DNA from: Lachnospiraceae bacterium UBA1818
GTDB lineage: Bacteria; Bacillota; Clostridia; Lachnospirales; Lachnospiraceae
Length of the DNA stretch: 64,000 nt
Assembly (NCBI GenBank): GCA_904419285.1
Contig: CAJFQZ010000017.1
Coordinates: forward strand, 124,082-188,081
Direction of reading: 5' to 3'
In this document: positions 27,546 to 37,300 of the stretch, one piece after another
Layout of the letters: each line of letters opens with the position of its first letter
How positions within the stretch are numbered: position 1 is the first letter of the stretch
Position numbers and translations under genes: made by a program
The notes under the pieces: model-generated
Database searches by the model: none
What the model was told of the DNA's origin: nothing
The model's input: the letters and a program-made list of their open reading frames with translations, nothing else

Positions 27546-28907
27546 GTGGACTCTGGTGACACCTTTCAACTACTCATATTGATCGTTCTTCTGATGCTCT
27601 CGGCCTTTTTTTCGTCTTCCGAGACAGCGCTCACGACAGTGAATAAGATCCGTCTTCGCTCGCTTGCCGACTCAGGCAACAAGCGTGCGGCTCTTGTGCT
27701 GGACGTGACCGAGAATCACACATCCAAAATGCTGAGCGCCATTTTAATAGGTAACAACATCGTCAATCTCTCGGCTTCTTCTCTCGCCACAACACTCGCA
27801 TATGCTTTCGGCGGTTATATGGTCAGTATCGCGACCGCGGTGCTTACGGTTGCCATCCTCGTCTTCGGCGAGATCACCCCGAAGAACTATGCCACGCTCA
27901 ACGCGGAAAAGATCGCCCTCAGATACATCAGGATCATCAAATTCTTCATGACTGTCATGACGCCCGTGATCTTTATCATCAATCTTTTTTCACGCGGGAT
28001 CATGCTTCTGCTCCGGGTAGATCCGAACTCCGGCAAGCAGGGAATGACCGAGGATGAACTCCGCACGATCGTGGACGTAAGCCACGAGAACGGCGTCATT
28101 GAATCCGGCGAAAAGGAACTGATCTACAACGTGTTCGATCTGGGAGACGCCAAAGCCAAGGACATCATGGTCCCCAGAGTGCATGTGACATTTGCAAATG
28201 TTGAGAACACCTATGAAGAACTGATCGACATTTTCAGGGAAGACAAGTTCACACGACTTCCTGTATATGAAGAGACACAGGACAATATCGTAGGCATTAT
28301 CAATATGAAGGATCTTCTCCTCTATGACAGGAACACGCCGTTCAATATTCGGGATATCATGAGAGAGCCTCATTTCACCTATGAATATAAGAGTATCTCT
28401 GATCTTCTTGTGGAAATGCGCGCGTCTACCTTCAACATTGCCATCGTGCTTGATGAATACGGCGAGATGGCAGGCCTGATCACTTTGGAAGACATCCTGG
28501 AAGAGATCGTCGGAGAGATTCATGACGAATACGATGAAAAAGAGGACGAGGCGGTCCAGGAGATCGGCGACCGGGAGTATATCGTTGAGGGATCCACAAG
28601 CCTTGACGATGTGAACGACCGGCTTGGCACCGATCTGAACTCGGAGGATTACGATTCTCTCGGCGGTTTTATCATAGAACATCTGGACGACCGGCTGCCC
28701 GAAGAGGGAGACGAGGTCTGTACAGAGAACGGGATCCGGCTCGTTGTGGAGAAGCTTGACAAGACACGGGTAGAAAGTGTTCATGTCTATCTCCCCGAAA
28801 CACAGAACGGCACAGAGGCCGACTCCGATTCTCCGGATGACGCGGAAACGGAAGAAGCAAAGACCACTTCCCCGGACGCTCCTGAAGAACAGACGGCAGA
28901 AGCGTAA
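27546..28907 (+). CDS. HlyC/CorC (CNNM/DUF21) family transporter with CBS pair
   Basis: 454 residues from a GTG start; RBS AAAGGAG lies 13 bases upstream, a slightly long spacing. The longer frame to 27495 crosses the promoter region. Four membrane segments in the DUF21 region (VLLMLSAFFSSSETALTTVNK; SILIGNNIVNL-like; VLTVAILVFGEITPKNYA), then a CBS pair (VPRVHVTFANVENTYEEL through FNIAIVLDEYGEMAGLITLEDILEEIVGEI), a CorC_HlyC domain near 345-425, and a Glu/Asp/Ser-rich tail. The family exports Mg2+ or related cations; the ion here is not determined. Confidence 0.92.
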   Translation: MDSGDTFQLLILIVLLMLSAFFSSSETALTTVNKIRLRSLADSGNKRAALVLDVTENHTSKMLSAILIGNNIVNLSASSLATTLAYAFGGYMVSIATAVLTVAILVFGEITPKNYATLNAEKIALRYIRIIKFFMTVMTPVIFIINLFSRGIMLLLRVDPNSGKQGMTEDELRTIVDVSHENGVIESGEKELIYNVFDLGDAKAKDIMVPRVHVTFANVENTYEELIDIFREDKFTRLPVYEETQDNIVGIINMKDLLLYDRNTPFNIRDIMREPHFTYEYKSISDLLVEMRASTFNIAIVLDEYGEMAGLITLEDILEEIVGEIHDEYDEKEDEAVQEIGDREYIVEGSTSLDDVNDRLGTDLNSEDYDSLGGFIIEHLDDRLPEEGDEVCTENGIRLVVEKLDKTRVESVHVYLPETQNGTEADSDSPDDAETEEAKTTSPDAPEEQTAEA

Positions 28908-28939
28908 TCCCCATCAAATTCGGCACAACAGCATCAGCA

Positions 28940-28971
28940 GGTGGCTGCCTTTTGGCAGTCACCCTTTTTTT
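28940..28971 (+). terminator. Rho-independent terminator
   Basis: GGTGGCTGCC / GGCAGTCACC stem with TTTT loop, then eight T's, 30 bases after the CNNM stop and before the amidase gene. Confidence 0.9.
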
Positions 28972-29018
28972 CTGTCTGCATACACTATTATAGATCAATC
29001 AGAAAAGGAACTTACGCT

Positions 29019-29783
29019 ATGCCTTATTCAATCATGCTTGACGCCGGCCACGGAGGACGTGATCCGGGCGCCGTCTATAACGGCAGGCAGGAAAAAGACG
29101 ACACGCTCGCCCTTACTCTGGCTGCCGGCGAGATCCTCCAGGACCGTGGGATCGACGTGATGTACACCCGAACCACCGACGTCTATGAATCCCCCTACCA
29201 GAAAGCCATGGAAGCGAACGCTGCCGGCGTGGACTTCTTCGTCTCCATCCACCGCAACTCCTATCCCACGGACAATGCGGTTTCAGGTGTAGAATCACTT
29301 GTCTACGACAAATCAGGAATCAAGCTGGAGATGGCAGAGAATATCAATGAGCAGCTCGAATCTGTCGGATTCGTAAACCTGGGAGTCAAGGCTCGTCCCG
29401 GCCTGGTCGTCCTCCGCCGCACACAGATGCCGGCGGTACTCGTGGAAGCGGGATTCATTAACTCGGATACCGACAATCAGCTCTTTGACGACAACTTTGA
29501 TGACATCGCGCTCGCCATTGCAGAAGGGATCCTCGGCACCCTTAACACGGACAGCGGCTCCGCTCCCTCCGGCTACACTGTACAGACCGGCGCATTCCGG
29601 AACAAGGCAAATGCAGAGCGGCTTGAAGCCGAGCTGAAGGAGCTCGATTTTCCCGCGGATATCGCAGAGGGCGACGGGCTGTACCGTGTCACAGTCGGAG
29701 CCTTTCTCTCCCTGGATGAAGCGGCGGACATGGAGCGCAGACTCAGGCGGGCAGGATATCAGACTGTGATCATCAGCCGTTAA
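29019..29783 (+). CDS. N-acetylmuramoyl-L-alanine amidase (Amidase_3) with SPOR domain
   Basis: 254 residues. The catalytic domain (1-175) has zinc ligands in LDAGHGGRDPGA, the Glu of the KAMEAN region and SIHRNS, and the catalytic Glu in VLVEAGFINS. The SPOR domain (about 185-254) has YTVQTGAFRNKANAERLEAEL and YRVTVGAFLSLDEA, and binds denuded glycan strands. It cleaves the bond between MurNAc and stem peptide. No signal peptide or membrane helix is seen from either the chosen ATG (RBS AAAAGGAA) or the longer frame, so the export route is unclear. CwlD-like in size of the catalytic part. Confidence 0.9.
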   Translation: MPYSIMLDAGHGGRDPGAVYNGRQEKDDTLALTLAAGEILQDRGIDVMYTRTTDVYESPYQKAMEANAAGVDFFVSIHRNSYPTDNAVSGVESLVYDKSGIKLEMAENINEQLESVGFVNLGVKARPGLVVLRRTQMPAVLVEAGFINSDTDNQLFDDNFDDIALAIAEGILGTLNTDSGSAPSGYTVQTGAFRNKANAERLEAELKELDFPADIAEGDGLYRVTVGAFLSLDEAADMERRLRRAGYQTVIISR

Positions 29784-29846
29784 GCCCGTATCGGATACTG
29801 CGCAGCGCATTGATACGGGTCCGGCGGAACATATGCATATACAGCA

Positions 29847-29888
29847 GCAGGGGCAGAGAAGATCTCCTCTTCTCTGCCCCTGCATTTT
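29847..29888. terminator. Bidirectional terminator between amidase and glmM
   Basis: GCAGGGGCAGAGAAGA / TCTTCTCTGCCCCTGC hairpin with a 5-base loop, followed by ATTTTTA on the plus strand; the genes converge here. Confidence 0.85.
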
Positions 29889-29929
29889 TACTGCCTTATA
29901 TCTTATGTTCTATTCTCTCCGCCGGAGAA

Positions 29930-31273
29930 CTACTCTGTCAGCCCTTCAGCCTCGATGACTTTCACCACGCTGTCTACATATTTCTCGCAGATGTCATCTG
30001 ATGCAGCTTCCACCATAACTCGGATCACCGGTTCTGTGCCGCTCTCCCTCACAAGGATGCGCCCCTCTGTTCCGAGCTCTTCCGCCGCTTTGTCGACCGC
30101 TGCCTGTACAGCCGGGTTCTCGCGCGCTGTCTTCTTATCCTTCACGCGGACATTCTTCAGGAGCTGCGGGTAGATCTTGACCTCGTCAGCCAGCTTGCCA
30201 AGCGTCTGCTTCTTCTCAAGGATCACTTCCATGACCATAAGGGATGTCAGGATACCGTCGCCGGTCCTCGCATGCTTGCTGAAGATAATATGTCCGGACT
30301 GCTCTCCGCCGAGAACGAAGCCGTTCTTCAGCATGTTCTCATAGACATACTTGTCGCCTACTGCTGTCTGCTCATATTTCATTCCAATCTTATCACACGC
30401 CTTGTAAAGGCCAAGGTTGGACATAACGGTCGTCACGATCGTATTGCCTGCAAGACGTCCCTGCTCCATGAGATATTTTCCGCAGACATACATAATGCGG
30501 TCGCCGTCCACAACATTGCCGTTCTCATCCACTGCGATACATCTGTCCGCATCTCCGTCATAGGCGAATCCCACATCCAGCTTCTTCTCTTTCACAAACT
30601 CCTGGAGCACTTCAATGTGAGTGGAACCGCAGTTCGTGTTGATGTTCGTTCCGTCCGGTTCATTGTTGATGACATAAGTCTTTGCTCCAAGTGCATCGAA
30701 TACGCTCTTCGCGATCGCAAAAGAGCTTCCGTTTGCACAGTCAAGACCGATCCTCATATCCTTGAAGGAACGGGTCGCCAGTGAGATCAGATGTCCGATA
30801 TAGCGGTTTCTTCCTGCCGCATAATCGATCGTACGTCCGATCTTCTCTTTCGTAGCCAGCGGCAGTTCCTCTGTCTCTCCGTCAATATATGCCTCGATCT
30901 TCTCCTCTACCTCTGCCTCCATCTTATGTCCGGCGCTGTTGATCACCTTGATTCCGTTGTCATAGAACGGATTGTGGCTCGCGGAGATCATAATTCCGCA
31001 GTCAAAATCCTCTGTTCTCACAACATAGGAAACACTCGGAGTGGTCGTCACGTGAAGGAGATAAGCATCCGCGCCCGAAGCAGTAAGCCCTGCTGCCAGC
31101 GCATACTCAAACATGTAGCTGCTCCTTCTCGTATCCTTGCCGATCACGATCCTTGCCTTGTGGTCCTGGCCGAAATACCAGCCCAGGTAGCGTCCTACCT
31201 TAAATGCGTGCTCAACTGTAAGAACTACATTTGCCTCACCGCGGAAACCGTCGGTCCCAAAATATTTTCCCAT
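29930..31273 (-). CDS. glmM: Phosphoglucosamine mutase
   Basis: 447 residues; converts glucosamine 6-phosphate to glucosamine 1-phosphate for UDP-GlcNAc. Motifs: KYFGTDGFRGEAN at the start, phosphoserine loop MISASHNPFYDNGIK near residue 100, metal-binding YDGDADRC near 240, sugar loop GGEQSGHI, and phosphate loop RESGTEPVIRVM. The ATG at 31273 has an AGAGGACG RBS; the frame runs on to 31324 but the family starts with MGKYFGTDG. Confidence 0.96.
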   Translation of the reverse strand: MGKYFGTDGFRGEANVVLTVEHAFKVGRYLGWYFGQDHKARIVIGKDTRRSSYMFEYALAAGLTASGADAYLLHVTTTPSVSYVVRTEDFDCGIMISASHNPFYDNGIKVINSAGHKMEAEVEEKIEAYIDGETEELPLATKEKIGRTIDYAAGRNRYIGHLISLATRSFKDMRIGLDCANGSSFAIAKSVFDALGAKTYVINNEPDGTNINTNCGSTHIEVLQEFVKEKKLDVGFAYDGDADRCIAVDENGNVVDGDRIMYVCGKYLMEQGRLAGNTIVTTVMSNLGLYKACDKIGMKYEQTAVGDKYVYENMLKNGFVLGGEQSGHIIFSKHARTGDGILTSLMVMEVILEKKQTLGKLADEVKIYPQLLKNVRVKDKKTARENPAVQAAVDKAAEELGTEGRILVRESGTEPVIRVMVEAASDDICEKYVDSVVKVIEAEGLTE

Positions 31274-31349
31274 AATAATCGTCCTCTTATCTTCATATTC
31301 TATACTCGCACTGACAGCCGGCATCTTTTTCCAGCCCCAGCACTTTTTT

Positions 31350-31378
31350 ATTATATATCTTTTACGATTTGGTTACAA
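31350..31378 (-). promoter_or_regulatory. Promoter for glmM
   Basis: TTGTAA, 17 bases, TATAAT on the minus strand, about 75 bases upstream of glmM. Confidence 0.7.
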
Positions 31379-31461
31379 GTGTTTCTTGAATGTTACATAA
31401 ATTATCGTGATAATACTGCAGAAACTGAAGCAAATCAGGCGGCGGACATATAAAATAGGAG

Positions 31462-31490
31462 TTTACGCCCGTACGCTTTTACGATATACT
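31462..31490 (+). promoter_or_regulatory. Promoter for HAD phosphatase leader
   Basis: TTTACG, 17 bases, TATACT; 128 bases upstream of the HAD start, leaving a leader of about 120 bases. Confidence 0.6.
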
Positions 31491-31527
31491 ATGCAGAGAG
31501 AACAGCTTTTATAATAGAAAAGAACAG

Positions 31528-31567
31528 CGGGGAAGCAGAGTAACAGCCTTGCCTTCCCCGGCTTTTT
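31528..31567 (+). terminator. Terminator-like hairpin within the HAD gene leader
   Basis: CGGGGAAGCA pairs with TGCCTTCCCCG-type sequence (8-bp core CGGGGAAG/CTTCCCCG plus further pairs), then CTTTTT. It lies between the promoter and the RBS and no plus-strand gene ends here, so it may be an attenuator. Confidence 0.6.
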
Positions 31568-31617
31568 CAGCACCGACAAAGATTTCAGCCGCCCGGAGCG
31601 GCAGAATGGAGATCAGA

Positions 31618-32409
31618 ATGATAAAATTAATCGCAAGCGATCTGGACGGGACTCTGCTGCAGAATGGAGCCCAGGAACTGACTCCGAGGGCAATCGACCT
31701 CGTCCGAAAACTGACAGAGAAAGGGATCTATTTTGTCGCCGCCAGCGGACGGCAGTACGCAAATGAACGCCGCCTGTTCGCCCCGGTCCGGGACGACATC
31801 TCATATATCGCGGAGAACGGATCTGTCTGTATCCACAAGGGGAAAGTCATCTCCCGCGGGATCATCGAAGATGATCTGGCATTCCGGATCCTCAGAGAGA
31901 TCAAACAGCAGACAAATTTCGAAGTTGTCGTCTCCAGGGAGGATACCTGCCTGATCGAGAACAATGACCCGGCCTTTGTGGATCTGATCGTGAACGTAAT
32001 GAAGAATACGACAGAGATCGTAGATGACATCACCAAAATACACGGTCCCATCCTGAAGATCGCCATCGCGAGCATGGTGGACGGCCCCCATGTCGTTGAT
32101 AAGTATCTGAAATATCTGCGGGACAAGTTCGGATCCGAGATCAAGGTAGTGACCTCCGGAAATATCTGGATCGACTTCATTGCCCCCGGCACCAACAAGG
32201 GGACTGCCTTGTCCGGGCTCATCAGCCTGCTCGGCGTGAAGCCGGAAGAATGCGTCGCCTTTGGCGATCAGTATAATGACGTAGAGATGCTGGAGCTGGT
32301 GGGGACAAGCTATGCCATGTCCAACGCCGCACCGGGAATCTCGATCTACGCAGACTATGTCACCGACTCCGTTGAAGATGTGCTGGAAGACATACTTGCC
32401 GGCGTCTGA
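31618..32409 (+). CDS. Cof-type HAD-IIB phosphatase
   Basis: 263 residues. Motif I DLDGTLLQNG (nucleophile Asp near residue 8), motif II AASGRQYANE, Lys in motif III within PGTNKGTALSGL, and motif IV FGDQYNDVEML. The cap is the IIB type between motifs II and III. Family members dephosphorylate sugar phosphates or cofactors; the exact substrate cannot be predicted. Two ATGs, at 31606 and 31618, both have GGAG at seven bases; I chose the second since the family begins MIKLIASDLDG. Confidence 0.92.
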   Translation: MIKLIASDLDGTLLQNGAQELTPRAIDLVRKLTEKGIYFVAASGRQYANERRLFAPVRDDISYIAENGSVCIHKGKVISRGIIEDDLAFRILREIKQQTNFEVVVSREDTCLIENNDPAFVDLIVNVMKNTTEIVDDITKIHGPILKIAIASMVDGPHVVDKYLKYLRDKFGSEIKVVTSGNIWIDFIAPGTNKGTALSGLISLLGVKPEECVAFGDQYNDVEMLELVGTSYAMSNAAPGISIYADYVTDSVEDVLEDILAGV

Positions 32410-32440
32410 AAGCCATCTGCCCCATCGCATAGGTAAAAGA

Positions 32441-32483
32441 AAGGAAGGACCAGCCGCCGCTTCGGCGCTGTCCTTCCTTTTTT
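32441..32483. terminator. Bidirectional terminator between HAD gene and surface protein
   Basis: AAGGAAGGAC / GTCCTTCCTT stem around an inner GCCGCCGCTTCGGCG, T-run TTTTTT on the plus strand and A-run before the left arm. Confidence 0.9.
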
Positions 32484-32517
32484 CTGTTCCTTCTATTCTC
32501 TTGACTTCTGATTTTTC

Positions 32518-34128
32518 TCAGCTTTCACGTTTTCTGCCCAGAGTCAGGGTAACCCCCGCTCCTCCCGCCAGTGTGAGCATTGCGCCCCACAGAAGAAGCT
32601 CGGATGTATCCCCCGTCTTCGGAGCCTTGCTCGTCTTTGCCGTAGATGATGACGTCTGAGACGCCTGTGTCTTCCGTGTTACCGTAACTTTGGCCGCTGT
32701 GTCTTTCCCGCTGTCTGATGCAGATGAAGCCGTTTTCTGGTCTGTCTGACCGCCGGTCTCTTTCTTATCATCTGTCTGGCTGCCCGCAGCCGGGTCTTTC
32801 GTATCCGGATCCTCTGCATCTGCCGCATCCTTATCCTGCGGCTCAGCTGCCGGGTCTTCCGACTTCACAGGATCTTCAGATTCTGACGGATCTTTTGTCT
32901 CCGCGGGATCCTCTGTTTTCACCGGATCTGTCGTCTCCGTCGAATCTCCGCCCGATTCCGCAGGATCCTTTGTATCCGCGGGATCTCTTGTTCCTGCAGG
33001 ATCTTGTCCCTCTCCGTCTGTTTCTTCTTCAGGCTCTGAGCCCGGCACATATGCTGCTGATGCCAGTACAAGAACACTTTCGCCCGTTCCGTAATCCTCG
33101 ATGATATTCTCATCATATCGGTACGGATAACCCATGACCTGATATCCGTTCACGATATCCCCTGTTCCTCCTGCTAGGAAGATACCGCCGTCAAGAGCCG
33201 AGAGTGTACCCTCATCGCAGTTCGTAGGATCTACAATATAATTCTTCCCGTCCGGCATTGTGACGATATTCCACATATGTACGATGCCGTTCATGGTCCC
33301 GCTCACAGTGCAGCACTCAATCTTCTGATCATCGAATTCCGTCTGATCGCAGAGATACTGAAATGCCTTGGCATATGCCTCGCACACTACTTTTGTCTCC
33401 GGATCCTGGTCAAATACATAGATGATCTGCCATGCATCTCCGTATGGGACCACACTGTTCTCTGTGATCGTATCATCATAATCCGCCAGACTGCAGATCT
33501 CATCCTTGTATCCTGACAGCTTATCATAATCGGATGCATTCCTGTACTTGTCTACGATCTCCTGTGCATAGGAAACTGACCGCTCTGCCATCATCGCCTT
33601 TACTGCGCTGACCTTATTGACATTTCCTCCCAGCTGATATGCCTGCGCGACTGCAAACTTGATATTTGCGATCTCCACAGACACAGTATCCTTATTCCGT
33701 TCCGGATTACGATAACTGTAGGAATATCCCGTTGTCTTATCGAACCAGTAGAGTTCATAAGGACACTCCGCGATCAGCGCATCTCTGACTTTGTTCAGAG
33801 ATGTCCTCAGCGCCTTCAGCGCTTCAGTCCTGCAGGAACTGTCGCTGGCACTGCTGCTTAATCCCAGTTCCTCATATGACCATGACATTGTCATCTTTTT
33901 CCCGCTCAGCATATCAGAAGTGCTTCCCCCGTCAGAAGCGATCTTAATGATCTTGTCATACAGCCGGTCATAAATCTCACACTCTTCGTCCGACAGTGTG
34001 ATTCCTCCCCGCTCAGATCGTTCTTCCGCCGCCTGCACCGCCGTGCATCCGGCGTATCCGAAGACTGTACCGGCTGCGAACAGCGACGCGAGTCCGACCA
34101 CAAGAATCCTTTTCGGCCTTCCTGCCAT
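32518..34128 (-). CDS. Wall-anchored transglutaminase-like protein
   Basis: 536 residues. Signal peptide (ILVVGLASLFAAGTVFGYAG). A helical region (40-200) precedes a transglutaminase-like core: Cys in TKVVCEAYAKAFQYL, His in NGIVHMWNIV, Asp in NYIVDPTNCD, forming the expected Cys-His-Asp order. A proline/acid/threonine linker of DP-repeats (KDPAES, EDPAET and similar) follows, then the sorting signal APKTGD, a membrane helix and GRKRES. Such domains act as proteases or cross-linkers; which one is not clear. RBS AAAGGGGG. First member, in map order from the left, of a run of surface genes that share the same anchor type. Confidence 0.8.
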   Translation of the reverse strand: MAGRPKRILVVGLASLFAAGTVFGYAGCTAVQAAEERSERGGITLSDEECEIYDRLYDKIIKIASDGGSTSDMLSGKKMTMSWSYEELGLSSSASDSSCRTEALKALRTSLNKVRDALIAECPYELYWFDKTTGYSYSYRNPERNKDTVSVEIANIKFAVAQAYQLGGNVNKVSAVKAMMAERSVSYAQEIVDKYRNASDYDKLSGYKDEICSLADYDDTITENSVVPYGDAWQIIYVFDQDPETKVVCEAYAKAFQYLCDQTEFDDQKIECCTVSGTMNGIVHMWNIVTMPDGKNYIVDPTNCDEGTLSALDGGIFLAGGTGDIVNGYQVMGYPYRYDENIIEDYGTGESVLVLASAAYVPGSEPEEETDGEGQDPAGTRDPADTKDPAESGGDSTETTDPVKTEDPAETKDPSESEDPVKSEDPAAEPQDKDAADAEDPDTKDPAAGSQTDDKKETGGQTDQKTASSASDSGKDTAAKVTVTRKTQASQTSSSTAKTSKAPKTGDTSELLLWGAMLTLAGGAGVTLTLGRKRES

Positions 34129-34314
34129 ATTGTGATTCCCCCTTTGTTATAAAATTCCACGTTAAAATCAGTATAGCACTACAAAATAAGTTTTGACCAT
34201 GTGTTTTATTACTCACTTTTTATTTTATTTGACCTATTTTATATTATTTTGCATTTCACCCTTTATTTTTCAGAATTTTATTTTCATCTGGAGGAAGCGG
34301 ATGTACCGGGCAGA

Positions 34315-34360
34315 CAAAAATCTGCCGCACCGCCTGCATTCTGCAGACAGTGCGGCAGAT
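34315..34360 (-). terminator. Terminator of first GH3 gene
   Basis: ATCTGCCGCAC / GTGCGGCAGAT stem with an inner CTGCA/TGCAG pairing; TTTTTG follows on the minus strand, about 35 bases after the stop. Confidence 0.9.
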
Positions 34361-34393
34361 ATATGTGATTCAATGAGAAACTATATCAGGTGA

Positions 34394-37300
34394 TTATCTC
34401 CTCTTTCTGCTCACGATCGTTGTTGCTGCAAGACCGATCACTGCAAGTGCTCCGATCATAGCTGCCATTGCTGTCGTTGTATTGGCTGTATCGCCTGTCT
34501 TGACTGAAGTCGTACCTGCTGTCTTCGTTCCCGCCGTGCTGCTTCCGGATGTATTATTAGAAGATGTAACGCCTGCTGTCAGAGTTCCGTCAATATCCTT
34601 GCTGTCCGTCGCTGCCGCATTGTTATCTTCTGCTGCTGTTGTGTCATCTGCTGCCGGAGCTGCCTTTACAAGTGCTGCAAGTGCGCTCTGAAGATCAGAT
34701 ACTGCTGTCTGTACTTCTTCTTCTGTCGCGTTCTCGTCTGCATAGACATCTTCTGCTGCTGCAAGAGCCGTTCTCATCAGCGCGAAGCTCTCTGCCTCGT
34801 ATGCAGATTCATTCAATCCGGATGCGCTCTGGATCAGAGCTGCAAGAGCATCCTTATCCGGTGTCAGCCGCATCTCACTCATCTCTTTGAGGAGTGTTCT
34901 CCACGCCTGATCTACATCGTCCTGCATTGCATTCTCATCTGCATAGACGTCGTTCGCTGCTGTCAGAGCCTCTTCGAAGCCTTCTACTGTGCTCTCGATG
35001 TATTTGCCAAGATCAAGTCCTTCTGCCATATTGATCACTGCTTCAAGATCAGACTTGTCGCCCTGCTCGAATGACAGATACTGCATCATCATGAGAATGT
35101 CGTGCCAGCTCTGGTCTACCATCGCCTGTGTCACTGTGTAGTCGCCCGCATATACTCTGTCGAGAACTGCCTGTCCGTTTGCAACTGCTGCGTTGAATCT
35201 GTCAGCAACTGCCGGGATAACACCCTCTGTATCTGCGGATGCCGCAAGCTCGAGTGCGTACTCAAGAACTGATGTGGAGAGTGTCTCTTCTACTTCAGAT
35301 TTAGCAAGTACATTGTAGGAATCAAGACCTGCATTCTGTGTGAATGCTCCGATCTCTACATCTACGCCGTTCTCCTGTCCGATCTTAACAAACTGTGTAG
35401 AATCCATGATCACATTCAGCACGTTCCTTGCTGCTTTCTGAAGGTCGCCGAGCGGAAGTGTATTATTATCTTCATAGTATCCCGTATACTCTACATAAGT
35501 CTTTGTTCCGTCTGCTGTTGTTTTTGTTGAAATAGAAGCAACGCCTTCGTCAATCTTCTCCTGCACCTTTGCGTTTACAGCGTCAGCCGTAACTTCTACA
35601 GAAAGAGTTGTATCGCCTTCCGGATCAAGTACGAAATCATTCCAGTTCTCTGTTGAGCTGCCCCAGCCCTGAGTAACTGTCACGTAACCGTCGTCTGTGA
35701 AATCCGGAGCCACATCCTCAACAGCCTGTCTGATGGAAGCTGATGATCCGCCAGGCATGATCAGATCATTGCCTGCATGCATGGAGTTCACCGGTGTGGA
35801 CTGTCCGCCGCCCCAGTCTGTCATGATCAGGCCGTTGAATCCCCATTCACCTCTCGGGATATCTGTACACAGATCGTAATCGTCTGCTGCCGGCCATGCA
35901 TTGTTAAGGTTATAAGAAGTCATAATACCCATCGGGTTCGCTGCCTTTACCGCGATCTCAAATCCCTTCAGGTAGATCTCGCGAAGTGCGCGCTCTGTAA
36001 TCGTGTTGTTCACAGCATTACGATTGTCTTCCTGGTTATTTCCTGCATAGTGTTTCAGCGTAACGCCGATTCCCGGATAACTCTGCACACCTGTCGTAAC
36101 GGCTGCCGCAGTCATACCAGCTATAAACGGATCCTCTGAGTAGTACTCAAAATTACGTCCGCAGAGCGGGTTCCTGTGGATATTCATACCAGGCGCCAGC
36201 CACATTGTAACGCCCATCTCTGTCATTTCTTCACCGATCGCCTCGCCGAACTGTCTTGCGACTTCTCTGTCCCAGCTCTGTGCGATCAGTGTGCCGATCG
36301 GGAATGCTGTACAATACTGATAGTATGTCTGACCGTCATCTTCATACTGCTGTGTGATACGGATGCCGGCAGGGCCATCAGCCAGAACGATATTCGGGAT
36401 CGTTCTCGTCTCATAATAGTTGCTTGTCGTCTCGCCTGCTGCTCCCTGTACGGAGTTTGCCTGTGCTCCAACGATCGGAGTATTTGATCCGCCCCAGCCG
36501 ATTCCTTCCACGATATAGGACATTTCTTCCGGAGTCAGGCTTGCAAGGAACTCTTCCATGGATACCGTTCCCTGATATACATCAAGGAGTGTCGGATTGT
36601 CCACTGTCTTCTCTACATACTGAATCGTCTCTTCATAAGGCTCGATCAGCTGAGAAGGTGTAGTGTTGCTTCCGCTGGGCTCTTTTGTATATCTCGGATT
36701 CGCCGTCTGATCCACTGTTTCATAATCGCTGTCCTCATAAACATAAGATACAACGCTCTCATCATCATACTCAGATGCATTATCCGCATACGCAACATCT
36801 GCTGCTGCAATCTCAAATCTCGGAGCCGCCGCGATCTGCTCTGCTTCGCCGTCATAGCTGTACGGCTCAACACCCTCGTTGGAAAGGACATCCATATCCT
36901 CATCCTGTACCATCTGGTTGCTGAGCTGCTCTGTGGTGCAGGTCTCATCCAGGGATACTACTGCTGCCACTGCCGTATTTCTGGAGCTGTTTCCGACTCT
37001 CACTACATAGTCGCCTGCTTCCATAATATAGGCAGCCTGCTCCATGGAGTAGGAAGACATTTCTGTTGTGTTATAGGAAAGAGCCAGTGTCTGGGACTCG
37101 CCCGGTGCCAGTTCATCTGTCTTTCCAAATGCAGCCAGTTCCTGATACGGTTTTTCAAGCTCTCCGTCAGGAGCCGAGAAATATACCTGAACCACTTCTT
37201 TGCCGGAATATGTATCGCCGGTATTCGTCACTCTAACAGTTACCGTAACATTTTCAGCATCTACCGATACATCTGTCACATACATTGCAAAATCTGTATA

